This document shows, piece by piece, positions 7,849 through 16,087 of a stretch of 64,000 nucleotides of DNA; the first letter of the stretch is position 1, and every line of letters starts with the position of its first letter. The notes beneath the pieces are model-generated. The model was given only the letters and a program-made list of their open reading frames with translations. It searched no databases and was not told the DNA's origin. Made by a program: the position numbers and the translations under genes. This DNA is from RGIG9041 sp045593905 (GTDB lineage: Bacteria; Bacillota; Clostridia; Oscillospirales; QAKW01), in the NCBI GenBank assembly GCA_045593905.1, contig JAZNXL010000007.1:5306-69305 (forward strand), read 5' to 3'.

Positions 7849-8304
7849 GTGTATAAAAGAACACGGCTGTATAACGTTATATTTCCTGTGTGGATGCTGA
7901 CTTTGTTTCCACAAATGTGGCTTATTGCAATACCGGGTAATTTTGTAATCGACAGTATAGTGTTGATTATTTTAATGTTTATTTTAAAAGTTGAATGTAA
8001 AAAATCTTTTTACATTAAAAATATTTTTAAAGTTTTTGCACTTGGGTTTGCTGCTGATATGATTTCTGCGCTCACGTTGTTTTTAATTACAATGTATACA
8101 CCTGTTTCAAACTATGTAGTTATGGCTGACGAGTGGTTTTTAACAATCCCTGCATTGTTGTTTGCTTCGCTTTTGATTTTTGTCTTTAATTATTTTATTT
8201 CTTTTAAAAAGCACGAAAAATCAATCAGGCTTAAAATGGCATTGACTTTTGCAATAGCTACGGCGCCATATACATTTTTAATTCCGTCATCAATTTTATA
8301 TTAA
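7849..8304 (+). CDS. Small integral membrane protein, unknown function
   Basis: A 151-residue protein with four hydrophobic helices (about residues 10-27, 33-47, 58-83 and 97-118) and a weaker fifth near 130-150. It starts at GTG 7849, eight bases after AGGGG. The N-terminus MYKRTRLYNVIFPVWML recurs in clostridial membrane proteins I cannot name. It is the first gene of an operon that continues, 12 bases later, into the Cys/His protein and the NagA-like and sialidase-like genes. A role in transport or sensing for that operon is possible but not shown. Confidence 0.75.
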   Translation: MYKRTRLYNVIFPVWMLTLFPQMWLIAIPGNFVIDSIVLIILMFILKVECKKSFYIKNIFKVFALGFAADMISALTLFLITMYTPVSNYVVMADEWFLTIPALLFASLLIFVFNYFISFKKHEKSIRLKMALTFAIATAPYTFLIPSSILY

Positions 8305-8316
8305 GGAGAAAATATA

Positions 8317-9255
8317 ATGATTTCATGTAAAGACTTTATACCTGCTTACAGTGAATTTTTTAAGTATTTAGAAAAAGAGCATGGACACCAAGAGGTTTTA
8401 AACTTTTGGGAGACTCTTTTTGTTCCCGACGGCAAGGGTATTCCGCTTGTAAACTACATCAAGCGCGGCGGTATTCGCGGCTGTTTTGATTACTGGGCAC
8501 ACTCGCTAAACGAAGAGGCTGCCGATTTTACTATGTACATAAACGAAAAACGCGGCTTTTTTCAAATTATTATGCACCATTGCCCTTCAAAAGGCAGACT
8601 TTTAGATCAGCAAGACAAAACCGGAATACCCCCTTATCAACACTATTGCTTGCACTGCGACTACTATCGTGCTGCTGTTGAAATGCATGGCTTGAAATAT
8701 CTTTATAACTTTACTGCTGTCGATAAAGCGTCTTGCTCAATTTTAATATATGACCCCAAAATATTTGACGGTAGAGTTATTATAGATGAAGATACTGAGA
8801 TTATGGACCGCAAGGCCGCTCAAAACGAATATTTTCATCAGGACTTTAGCCATAGTCTTAGTCGCTGCTTACACTACGTAGGTGAAAAGTATGGCGATGC
8901 CGAGGTTAGAGCACTTTTAAAACAATACTCTGATACAGTTTGTGCTGATGTTATAGCGTCGGTAAAAAAAGAAGGGCTAAAACCTTTACAACAGTTTGTT
9001 CTTTCTTCATACGAAAAAGAAAAAGCGCCCGAAGCTGTTTCAACTGAGCTTTCTAAAAATCAATTAAAAGTTGATGTTGCTTTTTGTCCTGTTGTTCGTT
9101 ACCTTAGCCAAAAAGGTTATTTCATAAGTCCTTGGTTTAAAAAGAGCACCGAATACGTTATGGAAAACATAGCTACAGAGTGCGGTATTCGCTTTGAAAT
9201 GGGCGACTACGATGAAGAAACAGGCAAAACATCTTATGCTTTTTATATTGACTAA
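8317..9255 (+). CDS. Conserved Cys/His-containing protein of unknown function
   Basis: I do not recognise this 312-residue soluble protein with certainty. The N-terminal part (1-80) is helical in character. The middle holds HHCPSKGRLL (near 88) and then HYCLHCDYYR (near 108), a His-Cys-x-x-Cys arrangement that could bind a metal. The C-terminal part has a WFKKSTEYVMENIA segment and a DYDEETGKTSYAF ending. The layout faintly recalls the L-2-amino-thiazoline-4-carboxylate hydrolase-like group, but I would not assign it. The start follows AAGGAGA. It is 3 bases upstream of the NagA-like gene, so it probably acts on the same substrate or its product. Confidence 0.8.
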   Translation: MISCKDFIPAYSEFFKYLEKEHGHQEVLNFWETLFVPDGKGIPLVNYIKRGGIRGCFDYWAHSLNEEAADFTMYINEKRGFFQIIMHHCPSKGRLLDQQDKTGIPPYQHYCLHCDYYRAAVEMHGLKYLYNFTAVDKASCSILIYDPKIFDGRVIIDEDTEIMDRKAAQNEYFHQDFSHSLSRCLHYVGEKYGDAEVRALLKQYSDTVCADVIASVKKEGLKPLQQFVLSSYEKEKAPEAVSTELSKNQLKVDVAFCPVVRYLSQKGYFISPWFKKSTEYVMENIATECGIRFEMGDYDEETGKTSYAFYID

Positions 9256-9258
9256 ACT

Positions 9259-10404
9259 ATGACTTGTATTAAAAACGCAAACATCGTTTGTGAAAACGAT
9301 ATTATTTCAGATGGCGTTATACTTATCGAAGGTAAAGAGATTTTAAAACTTGGAAAAGCAGGGGAGTTTTCGTATCCTAGCGACATTGAGGTCATTGATG
9401 CAAATGGGCTTTATGTTGGTCCGGGTTTTGTGGATATTCACGTGCACGGCGGTGGTGATGCCGAATTTTTCAAAGAGCCGTTAAAAGCCGCCGAATTCTT
9501 TTTACGTCATGGTACAACAACGGTACTTCCTGCCAACAGAAACATTTATGATTTAGATTTTTACCTTGATAGTTTTAAACGCATTCAATCAGCTATTAAT
9601 TCCGGCGGCGTTGGCAGATGTATCGCGGGTGTATATATGGAGGGTCCGTATATGAATCCCAAGTATGGTGCAAACCCCGAAAGAAATTTGTGGCGCGGTG
9701 ATATTTTGCCCGAAAGATATATTCCGCTTGTAGATGGTGCGAACAGTCTTGTTAAAGTTTGGGCAATCGCACCCGAACGTGATGGAATTGAGCCATTTTT
9801 GGAGTATGCAAAAAAAGTTAATCCTGAGGTTAGGTTTGCAGTTGGACACAGCGAGGCTACTCCGTCACAAATTGCTCATCTTAAGGACTACGGAATATCT
9901 ATTCAAACTCATTGTATGGATGCTACAGGCACCGTATCGACTTGGGAGGGTACAAGAGGCTCTGGGCCTGATGAATATTGCTTTTTAGATGATGATATGT
10001 TTGCTGAGTTAATCAGCGACTCTGGTAGTGTTCATGTCAATTCTGATTTACAACGTTTAATTTTAAAAGTTAAAGGTTTAGAAAAAGTAATACTTATTAC
10101 AGACAGTAACCACGTTAAATATGATGCTCCAAAAGGCTTAGAGCGGTATACCGACCTTTCTTTTGACCCGCTCGGCAGATTGGCAGGAAGCAAACTTACA
10201 ATGAATAAGGCTTGCTTTAATATTATGAAACATACCGGTATTGGTATTGTTGAGGCGTTTTTATTGGCATCACGTAACCCTGCTAAAGCAATTGGACTAG
10301 AAAACAAAATAGGAACAATTGATGTTGGTAAAATGGCAAATCTTGTTTTTGTTAATGATACATTTGATGTAAAAAAAGTAATGTTGGAAGGAGAGCTTAT
10401 ATGA
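9259..10404 (+). CDS. nagA: N-acetylglucosamine-6-phosphate deacetylase-like amidohydrolase
   Basis: NagA removes acetate from GlcNAc-6-phosphate, the first committed step of amino-sugar breakdown. The 381 residues keep the amidohydrolase barrel residues: HVH at 61-63, Glu128 in MEGPY, His197 in GHSEA, His218 and Asp282 in LITDS. Two places differ from textbook NagA. The loop after His218 reads THCMDATGTVSTWEG instead of the THLFNAM type, and the substrate-loop DGIHVHP is replaced by DSGSVHVN. The chemistry should be intact but the substrate may not be plain GlcNAc-6-P. No separate ribosome site is evident; it follows the previous stop by 3 bases and overlaps the next gene by 4, so it is translationally coupled. 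Confidence 0.85.
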   Translation: MTCIKNANIVCENDIISDGVILIEGKEILKLGKAGEFSYPSDIEVIDANGLYVGPGFVDIHVHGGGDAEFFKEPLKAAEFFLRHGTTTVLPANRNIYDLDFYLDSFKRIQSAINSGGVGRCIAGVYMEGPYMNPKYGANPERNLWRGDILPERYIPLVDGANSLVKVWAIAPERDGIEPFLEYAKKVNPEVRFAVGHSEATPSQIAHLKDYGISIQTHCMDATGTVSTWEGTRGSGPDEYCFLDDDMFAELISDSGSVHVNSDLQRLILKVKGLEKVILITDSNHVKYDAPKGLERYTDLSFDPLGRLAGSKLTMNKACFNIMKHTGIGIVEAFLLASRNPAKAIGLENKIGTIDVGKMANLVFVNDTFDVKKVMLEGELI

Positions 10405-11495
10405 AACATAAGGTTGTCTCGAGAATAGAAGATGGACCTTTTCGTTATCAGGCTTGGCCTACACTTGCCAAGGCCAAAGACGGCACACTTTTCGTTGGTG
10501 CTTCAGGCCACCGTCAAGGACATTTTTGTCCTTTTGGAAAAAACTATCTTTATGAAAGTAGTGACGAAGGCGAAACATGGGTTGGACCACGTATTATAAA
10601 TGAATCATATCTTGATGATAGAGACGTTGGTCTTTTAACTTGGGGAGAACAGAATATCTTGATGTGTTCAGTTACTCACTCACCTGAGCAATATGAGGGT
10701 TGGGACCCTCGCGCAGAAAAGAATTCACACTATAAAATTCGTACTTCACTTTCTTTAGGATTAAGAGAATTTTGGAAAACACTGCCCAAAGAAGAGTTGG
10801 AGCGCCGTTCGTTTGTCCGCGTTTCTCATAATAACGGTAAAACCTGGTCTGAAAGACGAGATGTTCCCGTATTTGCGCCTCACGGTCCTACTATGTTAGA
10901 TGACGGTGGTATTCTTTACATAGGTCGCAAATTTGATTTAGACCGTACCAATCACGATATTTTAGCTTACGTTAGTTATGACGAAGGACGTACTTGGCAG
11001 TTTCGTTCAGCCATTCCTTATCCCGCTTGTTTAGAAGATGATTTGCAAAGTGAGCCTTATGCTATTCGTCTTAAAAACGGAGAAATTTTCGCGTGTGTAA
11101 GAAGCGAAAGCACAAAAATTTACCCGGCTCGTGAAACTTTAAAGATTTACACAACCCGTTCATCAGACGACGGTAAAACTTGGTCTGAACCCGAACTTTT
11201 AGATTTGTTTGGCGCACCGCCACACCTTCTTGAGCATTCTTCGGGTGCGTTGATTTTGGCATATTCACGCCGCAAAGCCCCAATGGGCCAGTATGTTAGA
11301 GTTAGCTATGACAATGGTGTTTCTTGGTCAGAAGATACTCGTATTAGCTCTGACCCACCCGATTGGGACCATGGTTACCCCACGTCTGTTGAATTAGAAA
11401 ACGGTGACATTTTAACTGTATATTATCAAAAATGTGACGGCGACGACTTTAATTCTATACACTCAATCAGATGGAATTTAAGCGAATTGAAATAA
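10401..11495 (+). CDS. Sialidase-like (Asp-box/BNR repeat) protein, cytoplasmic
   Basis: A 364-residue six-bladed propeller candidate with five Asp boxes of the form S-x-D-x-G-x-T-W at residues 53, 142, 192, 254 and 302. It has no signal peptide, so it would act inside the cell. The usual sialidase FRIP motif near the N-terminus is replaced by FRYQAWPTL, so true exo-sialidase activity is doubtful. It could be a glycosidase, lyase or epimerase-like member of the fold. The ATG overlaps the NagA-like stop (ATGA) and is preceded by GGAAGGAGAG. With the deacetylase next to it, an intracellular acetylated amino-sugar derivative is the likely substrate class. Confidence 0.85.
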   Translation: MKHKVVSRIEDGPFRYQAWPTLAKAKDGTLFVGASGHRQGHFCPFGKNYLYESSDEGETWVGPRIINESYLDDRDVGLLTWGEQNILMCSVTHSPEQYEGWDPRAEKNSHYKIRTSLSLGLREFWKTLPKEELERRSFVRVSHNNGKTWSERRDVPVFAPHGPTMLDDGGILYIGRKFDLDRTNHDILAYVSYDEGRTWQFRSAIPYPACLEDDLQSEPYAIRLKNGEIFACVRSESTKIYPARETLKIYTTRSSDDGKTWSEPELLDLFGAPPHLLEHSSGALILAYSRRKAPMGQYVRVSYDNGVSWSEDTRISSDPPDWDHGYPTSVELENGDILTVYYQKCDGDDFNSIHSIRWNLSELK

Positions 11496-11521
11496 ACGTT
11501 AAGACTTGAAAGGCTATATAA

Positions 11522-12508
11522 ATGGATTCCTTTATATTTGCAACAAATGCAGTTTTACCCATTATTTTTATGGTTGTAATTGGTTATTTGTTAAAGCGCC
11601 TCGGTCTAGTGGACAACAATATAGCCAAGGTGCTTAACAAATTAACTTTTAGATTGTTTTTACCGTCGATGTTGTTTTTAAATGTTTATAACATTGACAG
11701 TATTACTAATATTGAATTTAGCTATATCGTTTATATTGTTATTGCCATAATACTTGTATTTTTTATATTTTTAATTATAATACTGCTATTCTCTAAAAAT
11801 AGCGGACATAGGGGAGTATTGTTACAAGCGTCCTTCAGGTCAAATTATGCTTTAATCGGTATTCCGCTTGCTCAGTCATTATTTGGTGAAAAAGGTGTTG
11901 TTGCTGCATCAGTTTTATCTGCTTTTTCAATACCTTTATTTAATGTTTTGGCGGTTATAAGCTTGTCTCTTTTTAATAACTCAAAGAAAAAAACAAGTGT
12001 AAAAAATATAATTACAGATATTGCAAAGAACCCTCTTATACAAAGTATATTGCTTGCTATAATTTTTTTAGCTATACGCCTTGTGTTTGTAAATTACTCA
12101 ATTTCTTTTAGATTAAGTGACATTAAACCATTATTTAAAGTATTACAATATTTGTCTTCTGTTGCTACACCTTTGGCACTTATAGCTCTTGGTGCTCAAT
12201 TTGAGTTTTCGGCTATTAAAGAATTAAAACGCGAAATTGTATTTGGTACTATAACAAGAACAGTTGTTGTGCCGCTTATTGCAATGAGTTGCGCTCTTTT
12301 AGCTTTTCCAACACTTTTTAGCGGTGAACACTACGCTTCTTTTGTTGCGGTATTTGCAACACCTGTTGCAGTGTCGAGTGTTCCGATGACGCAAGAAATG
12401 AACGGTGACGTCACTTTGGCAGGACAGCTTGTTGTATGGACAACCATTGCTTCAGCGTTTACAATATTTATTTTTACATTTATTTTGCGTTACATTGGAA
12501 TTTTTTAA
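11522..12508 (+). CDS. AEC family transporter (auxin efflux carrier-like)
   Basis: A 328-residue membrane protein with about ten helices in two inverted halves. Recognisable segments are the N-terminal NAVLPIIFMVVIGYLLKRLGLVD, then LNKLTFRLFLPSMLF (near 40), NYALIGIPLAQSLFG (near 110), and the C-terminal TPVAVSSVPMTQEMNGD (near 280). AEC proteins move small organic acids. It is the last gene of the operon starting at 7849, 26 bases after the sialidase-like gene, and is the only multi-helix transporter there. It may export a fermentation acid (for example released acetate) or import a substrate acid; the sequence does not decide. Confidence 0.9.
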   Translation: MDSFIFATNAVLPIIFMVVIGYLLKRLGLVDNNIAKVLNKLTFRLFLPSMLFLNVYNIDSITNIEFSYIVYIVIAIILVFFIFLIIILLFSKNSGHRGVLLQASFRSNYALIGIPLAQSLFGEKGVVAASVLSAFSIPLFNVLAVISLSLFNNSKKKTSVKNIITDIAKNPLIQSILLAIIFLAIRLVFVNYSISFRLSDIKPLFKVLQYLSSVATPLALIALGAQFEFSAIKELKREIVFGTITRTVVVPLIAMSCALLAFPTLFSGEHYASFVAVFATPVAVSSVPMTQEMNGDVTLAGQLVVWTTIASAFTIFIFTFILRYIGIF

Positions 12509-12522
12509 TTATCGTATAACAC

Positions 12523-12550
12523 TTGACAATGATTATTATTTAATTATAAT
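12523..12550 (+). promoter_or_regulatory. Promoter of tRNA-Ala
   Basis: Perfect TTGACA (12523-12528) and perfect TATAAT (12545-12550) with a 16-base spacer, 20 bases before the tRNA. Confidence 0.88.
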
Positions 12551-12570
12551 TAAAATTGTTAAGTGGTTTT

Positions 12571-12646
<76 letters not shown>

Positions 12647-12679
12647 AAAACCCTCGTTCAAACTCGAACGAGGGTTTTA
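12647..12679 (+). terminator. Terminator of tRNA-Ala
   Basis: The 9-bp stem CCCTCGTTC/GAACGAGGG with loop AAACTC is followed by TTTT. Confidence 0.92.
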
Positions 12680-12698
12680 ATCATTACAGGAGTTAATT

Positions 12699-13442
12699 AT
12701 GTTATCGATAAATAAAATTTTGCAGCAATTAGACGGTTATCTTGGTAAAAACGATTATGCGTCGGCTGAATGTCATCTTTTAAATTATTTAAGGCAAGCA
12801 AAAGAGGCTTGTGATAATAAATGTTTGCTTGCAATACTTAATGAGCTTGCAGGTCTTTATCGCAAGCTTTCACGAGAGAGTGACGCACTAAAAATTGTTT
12901 TTGAACTAATTGAACTTATAAAAACAATGGGCATCGAAGATAATGTTGGCGCGGCAACAACATTTATAAACTGTGCGACTGTTTATAAGGCGTTCAAAAG
13001 AGCCGAAAAGGCTATGCCGCTTTTTGAAAAAGCAAAAATTATTTATGAAAAGCAATTACAGCCAAACGATAAAAGACTTGGCGGGCTTTATAATAATATG
13101 GCACTCGCTCTGGTTGACCTTAAAGAATTTGACAAGGCGTACGAGCTTTATAATAAGGCTATTTTAGTTATGGAAAATACTAAAGACGGTGACCTTGAGG
13201 TTGCTATAACATTTCTTAATATTGCAAGTGCTAAGGAGGAAGAACTTGGCTTAGAGCAAAGCGAAGAAATAATAAAAGAATATATAGAAAAAGCAATATT
13301 ATTGCTGGATAGCCATATCAACCGAGATGGATACTATGCTTTTGTATGTGAAAAATGTGCTTCGGTATTTGGGTATTACGGATATTTTATTTACGAAAAC
13401 GAGTTAATTAAGAGGGCTAATGCAATTTATGAAAGGTCTTGA
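12699..13442 (+). CDS. Tetratricopeptide-repeat protein
   Basis: A 247-residue all-helical protein with repeated TPR helix pairs. The clearest repeats lie at about residues 88-121 (GAATTFINCATVYKAFKRAEKAMPLFEKA) and 129-162 (GGLYNNMALALVDLKEFDKAYELYNKA), with further degenerate repeats on either side. TPRs bind partner proteins or peptides. It overlaps the DUF4037 gene by 23 bases, so the two are made together and probably form a complex or sensor-effector pair. Its start has a CAGGAG site. The ligand is unknown. Confidence 0.88.
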   Translation: MLSINKILQQLDGYLGKNDYASAECHLLNYLRQAKEACDNKCLLAILNELAGLYRKLSRESDALKIVFELIELIKTMGIEDNVGAATTFINCATVYKAFKRAEKAMPLFEKAKIIYEKQLQPNDKRLGGLYNNMALALVDLKEFDKAYELYNKAILVMENTKDGDLEVAITFLNIASAKEEELGLEQSEEIIKEYIEKAILLLDSHINRDGYYAFVCEKCASVFGYYGYFIYENELIKRANAIYERS

Positions 13443-14370
13443 GCTTTGCGAAAAATTATATAATGAGTTTGGCAAGCCTATGTTAAAAGAGCAGTTTGCT
13501 GATGTTGAAAAATATCTCGCTGTTGGTCTTGTAGGTAGCGGTTCAGAGTGTTTGGGCTTTGATGATGACATTTCTTGTGACCACGATTTTGAACCAGGGT
13601 TTTGCATATTTTTGCCTGACGAAAGTATAATTGATACAAAAATCGAGTTCGCACTTGAAAGGGCGTATGCCAAGCTACCTAAAGAATATTTAGGTTTTAA
13701 AAGATGCGAGTTGAGTCCGGTTGGCGGTAACCGGCATGGAGTTATTAGAATATCAGACTTTTTTAAGAATAAAGTTGGTGATAATAACGCTGATATTACA
13801 TTAGACGGTTGGTTTTATATTTCAGAGCAGTTTTTAATTGAGGCCACGAACGGTAAAATATTTTGCGATAACTTTGGTAAAATTACTGAGCTTAGGCAAA
13901 AGATTGAATATTTACCTGAAGATGTTCGTCTAAAAAAACTTGCAGGTAACCTTTTACTGATGGCACAATCGGGGCAATATAACTATGCAAGATGCTTGAA
14001 CAGGAACGAAACTGCAGCGGCTCAACTTGCAATTGTTGAGTTTGTAAACGCCACGTTAAAGGTAGTGTTTTTGTTAAATAAAAAATATATCCCTTACTAC
14101 AAGTGGGCATTCAAAGCGTTGAAAGACTTGCCGATTTTGTCTGATTTATATGCAGATTTAGAATACCTGATTTCGAGCGACAACTCACCAATTACTGCTA
14201 ATAACAAAAGCGTAATTATTGATAAAATATCAGCTTTGGTAATTCAAGCGTTAAAAGAGCAAGAATTGACGACTGTTAATTCTACATACCTTGAGCAGCA
14301 CGCCTATTCTGTCAACAATTGTATTAAAGATGCAAACGTTAGAAACTTAAATATTCTATATGCGGTATAA
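13420..14370 (+). CDS. DUF4037 protein with nucleotidyltransferase-like motif
   Basis: A 316-residue soluble protein. The N-terminal half carries a GS...D-D-D...D-H-D pattern: Gly39-Ser40-Gly-Ser-Glu43, then Asp48-Asp49-Asp50 and Asp54-His-Asp56. This resembles the Gly-Ser and paired-acid motif of nucleotidyltransferase (MNT/KNT) folds. The C-terminal half is helical and matches what I know of DUF4037. Family function is not established. The ATG at 13420 sits after AAGAGGG inside the last codons of the TPR gene. A strong terminator follows. Nucleotidyl or adenylyl transfer onto a TPR-bound partner is a reasonable but unproven idea. Confidence 0.85.
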   Translation: MQFMKGLELCEKLYNEFGKPMLKEQFADVEKYLAVGLVGSGSECLGFDDDISCDHDFEPGFCIFLPDESIIDTKIEFALERAYAKLPKEYLGFKRCELSPVGGNRHGVIRISDFFKNKVGDNNADITLDGWFYISEQFLIEATNGKIFCDNFGKITELRQKIEYLPEDVRLKKLAGNLLLMAQSGQYNYARCLNRNETAAAQLAIVEFVNATLKVVFLLNKKYIPYYKWAFKALKDLPILSDLYADLEYLISSDNSPITANNKSVIIDKISALVIQALKEQELTTVNSTYLEQHAYSVNNCIKDANVRNLNILYAV

Positions 14371-14400
14371 AAAAACAGCCTAGAAATAGGCTGTTATTTT
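14371..14400. terminator. Bidirectional terminator
   Basis: The stem ACAGCCTA/TAGGCTGT with loop GAAA (14375-14394) is flanked by A and T runs. It is shared by the DUF4037 gene and the convergent AraC gene. Confidence 0.9.
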
Positions 14401-15281
14401 ATTATTGATTTTTTGTATTGTGTAGGGGTTTTGTTTGTGAATTTTTTAAAGCATTTGCTAAAATATTGCGGACTTTCAAAACATAACGCTTCAGATATTT
14501 GTGTTATTGTTAAGTTATTTTCACGCAATAATTTTTTTGCCTCCTTAATTTTTAAGCTATTATAATAGTGAATAATACCGCCTTTGTAATACTGACTGAA
14601 TATCTTTTTAAGATAGCTTTTGCTTATGTTTAACTGCTTACAAATTTCTTTTATTGAAAGGATACTGTAGATATTACAGTTTATAATATCAAGAACCTCT
14701 TTTACGTGCTCTGAAACTGCTATTCCGTCAATTATAAGATTGTTGCGTTGCTCTTTTGTAGCAATCGCCTTATTTCGCCTTAATAATATCAAAAACATTT
14801 CTAAAAGGTTTTTAGTCATTTGACTGCTTCCAAACGGAGCGCTTTCTTTTATAGTCATACGTTGTATAAGCGGGTTATTCTCGTCGTCCATTTTAAAACA
14901 CGAAAGCCCTTCGTTGAATAGTTGCGATAAGATTGAACGTTCATCGGGGGATAACTTAAAAATTTTACCCTCAAAATAGTTAATCTCGGGACTATTGCAC
15001 TCAAACGTGATAATGCTAACGTTGGGCGGGTTAACCCTGTTGCTTTTAAGGTTGTGAAACTCGTTGGGCTTATGAAAAACAATTTCTCCGCTTTTTAAAA
15101 CAAAATTATTTTTATCAGCCGTACAAATAACTTCGCCTTGGTCAATATACACCATTTCCCAAAAATCGTGTTTTTCGCCAGGGTATTCAAAGTCTTTATT
15201 AAACTCCATATAAAAAAGAGTTATTACGCTTTTAATTTCTATAACGCTGTTAAATTTAATTCTTGTAAAATTGTCGCCCAT
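14394..15281 (-). CDS. AraC family transcriptional regulator with cupin domain
   Basis: A 295-residue regulator. The N-terminal half is a sugar-sensing cupin barrel (HDFWEMVYIDQGEV near 38, LKSGEIVFHKPNEFHNL near 63). The C-terminal 100 residues hold two helix-turn-helices (SIKEICKQLNISKSYLKKIF and TITQISEALCFESPQYFSKCFKKF) with the family ending TPTQYK. It is divergent from the PIG-L/PfkB/aldolase/deaminase operon 100 bases away and is almost certainly its activator, responding to the sugar or an intermediate. The start follows TTGGAG. Confidence 0.92.
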   Translation of the reverse strand: MGDNFTRIKFNSVIEIKSVITLFYMEFNKDFEYPGEKHDFWEMVYIDQGEVICTADKNNFVLKSGEIVFHKPNEFHNLKSNRVNPPNVSIITFECNSPEINYFEGKIFKLSPDERSILSQLFNEGLSCFKMDDENNPLIQRMTIKESAPFGSSQMTKNLLEMFLILLRRNKAIATKEQRNNLIIDGIAVSEHVKEVLDIINCNIYSILSIKEICKQLNISKSYLKKIFSQYYKGGIIHYYNSLKIKEAKKLLRENNLTITQISEALCFESPQYFSKCFKKFTNKTPTQYKKSIIK

Positions 15282-15382
15282 AATTTAACTCCAAGTGTCT
15301 AATAGTACAAATATTATAACTTTATTTACATTGAAATTCAATATGATATGTTGTATTTTAAAATAAAAAAGGAGGTTATAAT

Positions 15383-16087
15383 ATGAACGTTTTAGCAATT
15401 GGCTGTCATCCGGATGATATTGAAATCAACTGCGCCGGTACACTTGCAAAATGTGTTAAGCGTGGAGATAATGTAACTGTTTGTCATGTTTGTAACGGCA
15501 ATTTAGGTCACGTAGTAATTCAACCTCATGAACTTGGCGAAATTAGAAAACAAGAAGCTATCAAAGCGGGTTCACTTGCGGGAATTAAAGTAGTTACTTG
15601 TGATATCGGCGACCTTGTTGTTTATCATCAGAATAAAGAGCACAGAGATATGCTTGTTGATATTATCAGAGAAGCACAACCTGATTTTATCATTACTCAC
15701 GCTCCAAACGATTATATGCCTGACCATGTTGCAGTTAGTAATTTGGTGTTTGATGCTGCTTTTGCTGCAAGTGTACCTCATTATATTACCGGTATTGCGG
15801 CTGCGTCACAGGTTACTCCTATTTATTATATGGACAACCTTGGCGGTAATGAATTTTTGCCTACTGAATATGTTGATATTTCAGACGAAATTGAACTTAA
15901 ACTTAAAATGCTCGAGTGCCACGAGAGTCAGCTAAAATGGATGAGAGAACACGATAATATTGATTTTGCAGATATGGTTAAAACAATTTCTAAATATCGC
16001 GGCTATCAGTGTGGTGCAACTTTTGCTGAAGCATTTAGTCAGTGTATGGTTTATCCCAAACCTACAACAAGGAGATTATTACCATGA
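15383..16087 (+). CDS. PIG-L family N-deacetylase
   Basis: PIG-L/LmbE zinc enzymes remove acetyl groups from N-acetylglucosaminyl compounds. The 234 residues show the zinc and catalytic signature HPDDIEINCAGTL (residues 8-20) and the second motif NDYMPDHVAVSNLVFDAAF (near 112), which supplies the third zinc ligand. RKQEAIKAGSLAGI near 55 is also typical. It is the first gene of the AraC-linked operon, behind AAGGAGG, and ends overlapping the kinase start by 4 bases. The neighbours suggest that it deacetylates a sugar that the later enzymes deaminate, phosphorylate and cleave. It would then stand in for NagA/AgaA. Confidence 0.92.
   Translation: MNVLAIGCHPDDIEINCAGTLAKCVKRGDNVTVCHVCNGNLGHVVIQPHELGEIRKQEAIKAGSLAGIKVVTCDIGDLVVYHQNKEHRDMLVDIIREAQPDFIITHAPNDYMPDHVAVSNLVFDAAFAASVPHYITGIAAASQVTPIYYMDNLGGNEFLPTEYVDISDEIELKLKMLECHESQLKWMREHDNIDFADMVKTISKYRGYQCGATFAEAFSQCMVYPKPTTRRLLP

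Noticed and set aside
10401..11495. Secreted exo-sialidase
   Set aside because: Five Asp boxes are present, but there is no signal peptide and the FRIP motif is changed, so only the fold is called.
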